This document shows, piece by piece, positions 1-21,514 of a stretch of 64,000 nt of DNA (position 1 is the first letter of the stretch; each line of letters starts with the position of its first letter). Where the stretch lies: NCBI RefSeq assembly GCF_001027285.1, contig NZ_CP011509.1, positions 3,852,501 to 3,916,500 on the forward strand, given 5' to 3'. The position numbers were made by a program, and so were the translations under genes. The notes below the pieces were generated by a model that was not told where the DNA came from, made no database searches, and saw only the letters and a list, made by a program, of their open reading frames with translations. The DNA is from Archangium gephyra (GTDB lineage Bacteria > Myxococcota > Myxococcia > Myxococcales > Myxococcaceae).

Positions 1-14145
<14,145 letters not shown>

Positions 14146-14184
14146 GATCGAGAGGAGGCGATCGAGGAGAAGCGGAGAAGGGGG

Positions 14185-16236
14185 CTACATCCGCATGCGG
14201 ATGTTGATGCCAGCGCGGAACAGACCCAATCCGACGGGGGCTGCGTCCTCCACCACCGTGGGGTCCGGCTGGTAGAGGAACTCGCTGCCCCGCTCACCGA
14301 AGGGCACCTCGGCGAAGATGAAGATTCGCGTCGAGGGCGTCACCAGCAGCGAGAAGTCCACGCGCGAGAGCAGGGACCGGTCGAGCACGTTCACCACGTT
14401 GGTGAAGATCAGCGAGGGGTAGAACGAGCTGCGGCGGCTGAAGATGGCCTGGCCCATGGCGTAGTAGCGGCCGAAGAAGAGGCCCCGGTAGTCGCCCGTG
14501 GACTGCAGCAGGGTGAGGAAGGCGCGGTCGTCGTAGCCGAGCGAGTTGTAGAAGCCCTCGAAGCGCAGGGCGACGCGGTAGAGGTCCGCGAGGCGGAACT
14601 GGGTGGACAGGCCGCCGCTGGCGAGCAGCTTGGGCCCGCCGAAGGCACGCTGGGCGAAGCCCGTCCCGGCGCGCTCCCAGAGGCGCACGTCGGTGTCGCG
14701 CACCAGGGCGACCTCGGCGTTCAGGTCCACCGGGCCCACGCCCATGCTCAAATCCAGGCCGTAGCGGGGGCGGCGCTGTTGGAGGAAGGACGCGGAGAAT
14801 CCGAGCTCTCCCGTGGGGCCGAGCGCCACATCGGCGCGCACGGCGCCTCCGTAGCGCAGCCGGTCCTCGGCCGGCCCGTGGAGATCCGCCGAGGCGATGA
14901 GCGTGAGGTGCGCACCCAGGGGCGCGATGGGGACGTTCAGCTTCAACATGTCCACGCCCGTGCGCAGATCGATTCCCTCGAGCGGCTGCGGGTTGGGCTG
15001 CTGGAGGAAGTCGGTGGGGTTCCAGATCTGCGAGCTGCCCCATTTGATCTGCTGCCGCCCGACGGTGATGAACACGAGGCGGCCGAGGTCGAAGTTGAAC
15101 CAGAGCTGGTCCAGGCCGGGCTGGGGCGTGGACAGCGTCACGTCCAGGGGATCGTAGACGAGCCGTCCCACCACGAAGCTGCGCAGGCGCTCCATCGGCC
15201 TGGCATCGAGGTACACCCTCACGAGCGCGGGGAAGCGGGGCTGCAGTTGGGTGTCCGTGCCCAGGCGCGAGCCGGCCAGGTCGGCGCGCTGGTAGAAGAA
15301 GCCTCCCACGTCCAGGAAGTCGTTCTTGCTGTTCACCTCGTCCAGCAGGGAGCCGGAGCCGGAGGAATTGCTGTTCTCCTCCTCCTCGGTCCAGACGCCG
15401 AGGGCCCGGTCGGGCGGCGTGTCGGAGCCGGCCCTGGCCGTGGTGGGCGCCTTGGCCGTGGCGGGAGCCGTCTCCGCGGCCGTCTCGGTCTCGACGACGG
15501 TGGGACGCCGCAGCGAGGTGTCGAAGCTCAGCGGCTCGGGCGGGGGGGTCGTCTCGCTGGAGGCCACCGGCGCGGGCGCGGGAGCGGGCTCGGGGGGAGC
15601 GGCTTGCGCGACGGTGGGCTCGGGCTCCGGGGCCGGAGCGGGCGCCACGGTGGGCTCCGGCTTCTGGGGAAGCGCCGGCGGCTCGTCCAGCGGGGCCTCC
15701 TTCTTGAGGGGCCGCTTCGCTCGCGAGGGGAGCACGTATGCCAGGGATTGCACCTGCTGCTGGTCGAAGAAGATCGCCAGTCCGAGCGTGGCGTAGTGGA
15801 AGTAGAACCGGTTGCCGGACGTGATCTTCACCACGTAGCAGGCCGCCGGCTTCTTCTTGCTGGCCTTGTCCGCCGGCTTCTTCTTGTCCGCCTTCTTCGG
15901 CTTCGCGCTCCCACAGGCGGGGCCGTACTCCTCATCGAGCAGGGCTCGCGACGGCGGCGTCTCGGGGAACACGTCGATGCGCTGGAGCCGTCCGCTCTGT
16001 TGCGAGACGCGGAACTGCACGCCACGCGTTCCCGCGGGTGCCGTCTCGTTCCAGTAGCCGAGCACCACGTCTTCCGCCTGCGTGGAGCGCTGGGCGGGCT
16101 CGCCGAACGACTCGAGCAGCTCCTCCATCGTGGTGACGCCCGGGCGTGCTCCTCGCAATTCTGCCGCGGGGCTGGAACCGCTCCAGACGAGAATCACCAC
16201 GGCCGTTGCACGAGCGAGAAGCGCTGGAATTGTCAT
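14185..16236 (-). CDS. Secreted outer-membrane beta-barrel-type protein upstream of the NRPS
   Basis: A 683-residue protein with an N-terminal signal peptide (about residues 1-22, ending near PAAELRG). A small domain with an LLESFGEPAQRS stretch follows, vaguely like BamE/SmpA lipoprotein folds. Next come a Lys-rich segment and a long Pro/Ala/Glu/Thr linker (about 165-290). The C-terminal half is rich in alternating hydrophobic and aromatic residues. It contains the GRQQIKWGSSQIWNPTDF region seen in several proteobacterial outer-membrane barrel proteins, and ends in short strands. ATG 16236 was chosen over an upstream in-frame start because it opens directly into the signal peptide. The stop lies 39 nt before the NRPS start, so co-transcription is likely. 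The function is not recognised; export or surface display linked to the NRPS is only an inference. Confidence 0.75.
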   Translation of the reverse strand: MTIPALLARATAVVILVWSGSSPAAELRGARPGVTTMEELLESFGEPAQRSTQAEDVVLGYWNETAPAGTRGVQFRVSQQSGRLQRIDVFPETPPSRALLDEEYGPACGSAKPKKADKKKPADKASKKKPAACYVVKITSGNRFYFHYATLGLAIFFDQQQVQSLAYVLPSRAKRPLKKEAPLDEPPALPQKPEPTVAPAPAPEPEPTVAQAAPPEPAPAPAPVASSETTPPPEPLSFDTSLRRPTVVETETAAETAPATAKAPTTARAGSDTPPDRALGVWTEEEENSNSSGSGSLLDEVNSKNDFLDVGGFFYQRADLAGSRLGTDTQLQPRFPALVRVYLDARPMERLRSFVVGRLVYDPLDVTLSTPQPGLDQLWFNFDLGRLVFITVGRQQIKWGSSQIWNPTDFLQQPNPQPLEGIDLRTGVDMLKLNVPIAPLGAHLTLIASADLHGPAEDRLRYGGAVRADVALGPTGELGFSASFLQQRRPRYGLDLSMGVGPVDLNAEVALVRDTDVRLWERAGTGFAQRAFGGPKLLASGGLSTQFRLADLYRVALRFEGFYNSLGYDDRAFLTLLQSTGDYRGLFFGRYYAMGQAIFSRRSSFYPSLIFTNVVNVLDRSLLSRVDFSLLVTPSTRIFIFAEVPFGERGSEFLYQPDPTVVEDAAPVGLGLFRAGINIRMRM

Positions 16237-16331
16237 GACGTGAAGAGCGGCGGGGGCTCCGGTGGGGGAGCGCGAGTGTAACGGGGGGGTGTTGGCAAAT
16301 GGAAGGAGCCCCCAGTGGGAGGAATTCCTCG

Positions 16332-16892
16332 TCACGGCTTCGCTCGCATCGCCACGCCGAGCGAGATCCACGCGGCGCCAGCGAGGGCGAAGGGCAGGTC
16401 ATCCACGAGGTAGGCGGGGACCGGACCCAACGGCACGGTGGAGGCGGCGATCAGCACCACGGTCAGCACGCCCGTGGCGAGCAGCGCGGTGCTCACCCCG
16501 CGTGGAAGCCATGGCGCGCGCCGTGTGGTGAACCCGAGCAAGGCCGCGCTGACGCAGGTGGCCATCACGCCCTGGCCTCCGCGGGCATGATCGAACCGGG
16601 CAGGCCCCAGCAGCCCCATCAGCAGGAGTGCGTTGGCGCCGGCCGATGCGAACGCGAGCACGGCCAGGAGCAGGCCAGGCAGGCTCACCAGCCGCCGCCG
16701 CCGCCAGAGCCGCACCTGGAGTCCCGTCAGGCCCGCGCCCAACGCGAGGATGGCTCCGGAGAACGCGGCGAAATACGACCAGCCCAGCCAGGAAGCGCTC
16801 GCGTCCGCCCGGGCCGGGCCGTTCTCCCGTCCCAGTGGCACCGACAGCGCGTAGGCCACCAGCCACAGCGCTCCCCCCAGGAGGGCGGCCAC
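16332..16892 (-). CDS. Small multi-pass membrane protein of unknown function
   Basis: A 186-residue protein with about five or six hydrophobic helices: near 1-20, 38-60, 70-95, 105-120, 133-152 and 162-182. They are separated by short Arg-rich loops such as RLWRRRR. No catalytic motif was recognised. The start is taken as GTG 16892 with GGGAGG just upstream; this spacing is short, so a slightly different start is possible. The stop lies 95 nt before the secreted protein at 16236. That gap holds an inverted repeat (16252-16260 with 16303-16311) and a perfect 12-bp palindrome (16319-16330), which could partly end transcription between the two genes. Confidence 0.6.
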   Translation of the reverse strand: MAALLGGALWLVAYALSVPLGRENGPARADASASWLGWSYFAAFSGAILALGAGLTGLQVRLWRRRRLVSLPGLLLAVLAFASAGANALLLMGLLGPARFDHARGGQGVMATCVSAALLGFTTRRAPWLPRGVSTALLATGVLTVVLIAASTVPLGPVPAYLVDDLPFALAGAAWISLGVAMRAKP

Positions 16893-16984
16893 TCCCTCCC
16901 ATCGGATGAGAGGGCTCGGGGGGTTTCAGAGGGAGAGGGCGGGCTCATGGACGTCCTGGAATTCTAAGGACATGAGAGCCGGGA

Positions 16985-17013
16985 TTGACAGCCACCCCTG
17001 ATTCACGGGACCA
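16985..17013 (+). promoter_or_regulatory. Weak promoter candidate before the 57-residue peptide gene
   Basis: A perfect TTGACA box lies at 16985-16990. The hexamer 17-18 bp downstream (ggacca/gaccat) is a poor -10 match. The position, about 50 nt before the peptide start at 17061, is suitable, but the call rests on one good box only. Confidence 0.25.
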
Positions 17014-17060
17014 TCAGGAATTGCAGCATCTCCGCATCTTTCCCCCCAAGTGGAGGTTCC

Positions 17061-17234
17061 ATGGCGTCGCAAGAGAATCCCCTCCCGTCGACCGAATCCC
17101 AGGTGGCCGCTCCTGCCCAGGCCACGGAGCCCCATGCCGTCTCGGCGGCTCCGGAGAAGCTGGACGAGCTCGAGGAGATCAACTTCCTGCTCGAGGAGAT
17201 CGAGAGCAAGATCGCCCCGCTCGCGCTGGCGTGA
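17061..17234 (+). CDS. 57-residue peptide of unknown family, possible modified-peptide precursor
   Basis: A short gene read directly from the sequence: ATG 17061 with GGAGG at 17052-17056, stop TGA 17232-17234. The N-terminal 30 residues are low in complexity (Ala, Pro, Ser, Gln, Glu). Residues 32-50 form a charged amphipathic helix, with DELEEINFLLEEIESK at its core. The last seven residues are IAPLALA. There is no Cys, no signal peptide and no membrane segment. An acidic helical leader followed by a short distinct tail, placed directly before an oxygenase gene, is the arrangement typical of ribosomal peptide precursors. However, I recognise no family, and a small partner or activator protein of the oxygenase is equally possible. 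Its stop is in frame with the oxygenase start 48 nt later. Confidence 0.6.
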   Translation: MASQENPLPSTESQVAAPAQATEPHAVSAAPEKLDELEEINFLLEEIESKIAPLALA

Positions 17235-17282
17235 GGAGACAGTGTCTGGCCGCTGCCCGCTGGTGGGACGCGGCCGGGCTCG

Positions 17283-18293
17283 ATGGATTCGCGCGTGCGT
17301 TCCTATCAAGAAGCTTTTTCTCCGTACTGGCACCCGGTTGCGTTCTCCCATGAGCTGAAGGAGCGCCCGCTCGCGGCTCGGCTGTTGGAGACGGAGCTGG
17401 TCGTCTGGCGCACGGGCACGGGTGTGGCCGCCACGCAGCGCTACTGCGCGCACCGCGGCGCCGATCTGTGCGCGGGGCACGTCACCGAGGAGGGCCTGCG
17501 GTGTGGCTTCCACGGGTGGACGTATGGGCGGGACGGGCGGTGTGTGCGGGTGCCCTCGCAGCCCGGAGTTCCCATCCCGGCCCGGGCGGTGATCAGCTCG
17601 TTCCACGCCGTGGAGCGCTACGGCCTCATCTGGGTGTGTCTGGCCCCCGAGCCCGCGGCCGCGCTGCCCGAGTGGCCGGAGCTGGAGGACGGCAGCGTGG
17701 CCACCGTGCCGCTGCCCCGCCTGGACTGGAACATCTCCGCGGGCCGGATGATCGAGGTCGTGCTGGACGTGGCCCACCTGTCCTGGGTGCACGAGGGCAC
17801 CTTTGGCAACCCGCAGCAGCAGGAGGTGCTCCCCTACGAGGTGGAGCGCGGGCCCGGTGGGGTGCGGGCTCGCATCTCCTATCCCGCGCTCGGGCCGTCG
17901 GTGGGTGGGCAGCCTCCCAAGGTGGACCGGACCTCGCTCACGTACGACGTCTTCCTGCCCTTCGCCGCCCGCCTCGCCTTCAAGCCCACGCTCTTCTACG
18001 CGCACACGGTGTATGCGATCGCCTCGCCCTGGTCGGAGGAGAAGATGCAGTGCTTCTACTTCGCCTCGTACCACCCCCGGCTGCGCAATCACTTCCCGGA
18101 CATGTTCGTGAAGAGCGAGCTGGCCATCCTCGAGCAGGACCGCGTCATCGCCGAGGCGCAGCGGCCCCTGGCCCACCCGCTGGACTTCACCAGCGAGGTC
18201 CACGTGCGCGCGGACCGCCTGCCCCTCGAGTACCGCCGGGGTGTGATCGCGATCCGCTCGGGCCAGGCCGTGGAGCCGCCCATCCCGGACTGA
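17283..18293 (+). CDS. Rieske non-heme iron oxygenase, alpha-subunit type
   Basis: A 336-residue Rieske oxygenase that would use a [2Fe-2S] cluster and a mononuclear iron for O2-dependent oxidation of an unknown substrate. The cluster ligands are Cys55-x-His57 and Cys74-x2-His77. The catalytic iron motif D-x2-H-x4-H is Asp162, His165, His170, followed in the chain by substrate-pocket sequence. The length is typical of single-component alpha subunits such as phenylpropionate or chlorophyll-type oxygenases. No ferredoxin or reductase gene lies nearby, so electrons must come from elsewhere. The gene follows the 57-residue peptide gene in the same reading frame with one TGA and 16 sense codons between, so the two are surely co-transcribed. 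ATG 17283 is the first ATG; a GGAGA sits 43 nt upstream, so ribosome entry is unclear. Confidence 0.93.
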   Translation: MDSRVRSYQEAFSPYWHPVAFSHELKERPLAARLLETELVVWRTGTGVAATQRYCAHRGADLCAGHVTEEGLRCGFHGWTYGRDGRCVRVPSQPGVPIPARAVISSFHAVERYGLIWVCLAPEPAAALPEWPELEDGSVATVPLPRLDWNISAGRMIEVVLDVAHLSWVHEGTFGNPQQQEVLPYEVERGPGGVRARISYPALGPSVGGQPPKVDRTSLTYDVFLPFAARLAFKPTLFYAHTVYAIASPWSEEKMQCFYFASYHPRLRNHFPDMFVKSELAILEQDRVIAEAQRPLAHPLDFTSEVHVRADRLPLEYRRGVIAIRSGQAVEPPIPD

Positions 18294-18294
18294 G

Positions 18295-18313
18295 CCCCCC
18301 GCTTCCTGGGGGG
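18295..18313 (+). terminator. GC hairpin after the Rieske gene
   Basis: Six C (18295-18300) pair with six G (18308-18313) across a 7-nt loop directly after the stop codon. The following bases are only moderately T-rich, so this is a weak intrinsic terminator candidate. Confidence 0.4.
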
Positions 18314-18413
18314 TTGTGGATTTCCCGTCGGGCGCCCGTGTAGAGTTTCCCCCCATCGCTCAAGCTCTCCCCCCCTGTCCTGCCGCCGTGAAGCACGCAG
18401 GACTCGAGCCTCC

Positions 18414-20339
18414 ATGAAATTGCACCAGAAGATCCTTCTCCTGTCCGTTGTGGCGCTCGCCTCGGGCTGTGACGTCTTCATGACGACCGACGCGGAGGGA
18501 ACCCGAGGCCGTGGCGCCAAGGCGTTCGATCCCTATTCGAGCTCCGCGTCCGGTGCCATCTCGCTGTCGCTGCTGCAGTTCAAGGGCTGCGCCATCCTGC
18601 CCAATGGCCTGCCGGTGTCGCCCGGCTCCCTCTCGCTGCCCGACTACCCGGCCGAGTGCATCAACCTCACCGAGGGCCAGCCGCTGCCCGCGCCGTCCGA
18701 GCCCACCGAGCGCCTCAACGTCACGCCCGGCGCGCTCTACTTCCTGCGCGAGTTCACCGCGGTGGACACGGTGTTCGGCCGTCACACGCCACCGGCGACG
18801 CCGGAGGCCGCGAAGTATTACGAGGACTGGCACGCCCCCGCCTCGTGGATCCGCAAGCAGTCGCTCTTCAAGGCGCTGGACTGGACGGGGATGACCGTCG
18901 GCCGTGACGAGTGGCGCGCCTACAACAACCGGGGCACCTTCCAGCGCGAGACCTATTTCGAGAACGCCTCGTGGATGCTGTCCGATGACGACTCGTTCAC
19001 GCTCGAGGTGGTTGATGCGAGCGGTGTCGTCCGCACCTCCATCACCTACACGCGCAGGGACTTCCTGGCGGAGAACAGCACCACCGGCCGCACCCGGGTG
19101 AGCCGGACGATCGTCGGCCTCACGCGGCCGGAGTTCCCCAATGATCCCGTCATGCACGTGGACCCGGACTACGGTCCGGAGCCCACGTACCAGACGACGG
19201 TGAAGATCTCCCTGGCCAACTCCACCAACCCCTTCAAGTCCTTCCGCATGCCGCAGCTCACCGGCGAGGGCGTCATCCGGGTCACCTGGAGCCTGATGAA
19301 GGACAAGCCCTTCCTGTTCCCGGTGACGTTCGTGCCGGAGCAGGACCGTCTGGCCACCTGCTTCAAGCTGGACGCGGACGGGCTGGCCACGAGTGAGCGC
19401 GTGCCCTGCGGGTTCGGCCTCACCCAGAAGGTGAACATCGCCAGGCCGCAGAACGGCAAGTACTTCATTCCGGGCGAGACGGTGGCCTTCCGCGTGTCCA
19501 TGCAGGACGGCGACGGCAACGGCCTGCACCCGCGCGAGGGGCTGCCCACCTTCAACGAGTACATGGGTGACCAGTCCAACGGCTTCGCCTACTTCAACGA
19601 GTTCATGCTGACCACCTACCGGGACGTGAGCTCCTCCGAGTCCGGCTTCAAGGTGGTGGGCCCCCTGCAGGACCTCAAGGCGACCTACGGCACCTACCAG
19701 CCGCCGTACTTCGCCTACCCGCAGACGAGCGAGCCGTTCTACTTCCTGTATCCCAACGCGCCCTACCTGCCTCGCGGCGCGGACGTGATGCCGCCCACGC
19801 AGTGGTCCATCAACCTGCCGGAGAATGCCAAGCCGGGCACCTACGCCATCTACGTCAAGGGCCACCGCAACTTCATGGGTGAGCGCCTCAACCGGTTGGA
19901 TCCGTTCTTCTTCCAGGTGGGCCAGGAGCAGCCCACCACGTACCCGGGCCGGGTCGGCAACTGCCAGATCTGCCACAACGGGGTGAACTCGCTGAGCAAC
20001 CTCCACCACGGCCTGTCCGTGGACCACGTGGAGGGGTGCACGGTGTGCCACACCGACGAGACGGTCGGCTTCATGCCGGACTCCATCCACCGCATCCACA
20101 TGGGCTCGCGCAAGTACGAGAAGAGCAAGTCGGACTGCACACTGTGCCACCTCACGAGGGAGAGCACGCTGCGGCCCAGCCTCCAGGCGTGCGGCAGCTG
20201 CCACGTGCAGGTGCACGGCACCGAGTACTTCGATCTCAAGTTCGAGAAGCTGCAGAACACGCCCAACTCGTACGGCAACTGCGCCCAGGCGTGTCATGCC
20301 GTCACGCCACCGGCCCAGCACATCCTGCCGAGCCACTGA
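18414..20339 (+). CDS. Multiheme c-type cytochrome lipoprotein (OmcA/MtrC-like C-terminus)
   Basis: A 641-residue lipoprotein whose signal peptide ends at a lipobox (LASGC, Cys about 19). Residues 20-500 form a large region without recognised motifs, with short beta-type stretches. The C-terminal 130 residues hold five heme attachment sites: CxxCH at 517, 542, 575 and 593, plus an unusual CxxxCH (CAQACH) at 623. His-rich spacers may supply the second ligands. The arrangement suggests an envelope electron-transfer or redox-sensing protein, perhaps surface-exposed, as in OmcA/MtrC-family proteins with fewer hemes. The next gene begins within 20 nt of the stop, and the two probably form an operon. 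Neither cytochrome-maturation nor outer-membrane porin genes are nearby, so the partner and direction of electron flow are unknown. Confidence 0.85.
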   Translation: MKLHQKILLLSVVALASGCDVFMTTDAEGTRGRGAKAFDPYSSSASGAISLSLLQFKGCAILPNGLPVSPGSLSLPDYPAECINLTEGQPLPAPSEPTERLNVTPGALYFLREFTAVDTVFGRHTPPATPEAAKYYEDWHAPASWIRKQSLFKALDWTGMTVGRDEWRAYNNRGTFQRETYFENASWMLSDDDSFTLEVVDASGVVRTSITYTRRDFLAENSTTGRTRVSRTIVGLTRPEFPNDPVMHVDPDYGPEPTYQTTVKISLANSTNPFKSFRMPQLTGEGVIRVTWSLMKDKPFLFPVTFVPEQDRLATCFKLDADGLATSERVPCGFGLTQKVNIARPQNGKYFIPGETVAFRVSMQDGDGNGLHPREGLPTFNEYMGDQSNGFAYFNEFMLTTYRDVSSSESGFKVVGPLQDLKATYGTYQPPYFAYPQTSEPFYFLYPNAPYLPRGADVMPPTQWSINLPENAKPGTYAIYVKGHRNFMGERLNRLDPFFFQVGQEQPTTYPGRVGNCQICHNGVNSLSNLHHGLSVDHVEGCTVCHTDETVGFMPDSIHRIHMGSRKYEKSKSDCTLCHLTRESTLRPSLQACGSCHVQVHGTEYFDLKFEKLQNTPNSYGNCAQACHAVTPPAQHILPSH

Positions 20340-20356
20340 TGCCCTTGGGGATTGCC

Positions 20357-21487
20357 ATGAGGATTTCGACCGTCATCTCCAGCGCTCTTCTCTCCGTCTC
20401 CCTGGCGGGCTGCATGGACACGCAGCCGCCCGCCCCCACGCCGGTGGATCCGTACACGGACATGCCGCGGGTGAGCTCCGTGTCCGGCTACGTGGTGGAT
20501 CCGGAGACCTTCTTCGTCATGCTCGCCGGCTGGCCGGTGGATCCGGATGATCCGGAAGGCCCTCCGCCGCCCATGCTCACCAACGGGATTCCCTACTTCG
20601 AGTTCTCGGCCGCCACGGGCGCCGACGTGAGCCTGGTGTCCGAGGCGGGCCAGACGGCCATCACGACCTCGAACGAGCGGGGCGTCTTCCAGGTGTTCGG
20701 GGTGCCCACCAGCAACTCGACGGCGTACTTCATGAAGGCCGAGCCGTCGGCCAGCGGGGTGCAACGGGGCGTGACCGTGCCCTACCCGTCTCCGGTGGAA
20801 GTGCCGCTGGCCCCGTACGTGACGACCACCACCCTGCGTCCCATCGTGCCCGGTGTGCCGCTGTGCCAGTACCAGGTGGCCACGATGGTGAGCGAGGCCG
20901 GAGCGCTCTCGGCGCTGGCCAAGGCGCGCACGGCCGACGGGACGCCGACCACGGTGGCGGACCTGCTCAACCCCAGCAAGACGGGCGGCGTGGTGCTCAC
21001 CTGGGTCTACTCGCCCAGCTTCCTGGCCGACTTCTTCCAGGCGCCCGCGGACAACATCCAGGTGGAGCCCAGCGCGGGCACCCTCTACGTGCTGGACTGG
21101 GCCCCGCCGGGAGTGGCCGGGCCGATGCAGTCCCCCATGGGCTACCTGGCCCATCGCGCCGTCGATGATGTGAGTACTCCGGAGGACGAGCGCATGAGCG
21201 CCCTGGGCTACTACGCCATCGTGCTGCCGCCGGGCGGGACGGGGGGCGGTCCGTTGGAGGTCAATTTCATCGACACGACGCCCGAGGGTGGGCCGCCGGG
21301 AGACTTCGGTCCGCGGCCGTACTTCATCCCGCCGGTCGTGGCCGACATCCAGCCGGGGGGTGTGTCCTTCGCCCGCGTCTTCTCCTTCCCGGGGGGCGAG
21401 GAGGAGCCGCCTCCCGAGGAGACGGATGACGAGCCCCGTCCGCCCTCGCCGTCCGAGGACTTCAGCGTCTTCTGCTTCGGCGGGTGA
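20357..21487 (+). CDS. Lipoprotein paired with the multiheme cytochrome, unknown function
   Basis: A 376-residue protein with a lipoprotein signal (MRISTVISSALLSVSLAGC). An early domain, about residues 40-150, contains a stretch like a carboxypeptidase-regulatory or transthyretin fold (sensitive to TTSNERGVFQVFGVP). The C-terminus is Pro/Glu-rich and acidic and ends in FCFGG. There are no heme motifs. ATG 20357 is preferred because it opens the signal peptide and has a GGGG-type purine stretch six bases upstream. An in-frame ATG at 20339 overlapping the cytochrome stop would add six residues. Close spacing implies co-expression with the cytochrome; a structural or anchoring partner is an inference. 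Confidence 0.75.
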   Translation: MRISTVISSALLSVSLAGCMDTQPPAPTPVDPYTDMPRVSSVSGYVVDPETFFVMLAGWPVDPDDPEGPPPPMLTNGIPYFEFSAATGADVSLVSEAGQTAITTSNERGVFQVFGVPTSNSTAYFMKAEPSASGVQRGVTVPYPSPVEVPLAPYVTTTTLRPIVPGVPLCQYQVATMVSEAGALSALAKARTADGTPTTVADLLNPSKTGGVVLTWVYSPSFLADFFQAPADNIQVEPSAGTLYVLDWAPPGVAGPMQSPMGYLAHRAVDDVSTPEDERMSALGYYAIVLPPGGTGGGPLEVNFIDTTPEGGPPGDFGPRPYFIPPVVADIQPGGVSFARVFSFPGGEEEPPPEETDDEPRPPSPSEDFSVFCFGG

Positions 21488-21514
21488 GACGCGCGGGTTC
21501 GCCCCTGGCGGGCT

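Noticed and set aside
16926..18356. A 476-codon minus-strand open frame
   Set aside because: Antisense to the Rieske gene, which has all metal ligands in the plus frame.
18360..20336. A 658-codon minus-strand open frame
   Set aside because: Antisense to the multiheme protein, which has five heme motifs and a lipobox in the plus frame.
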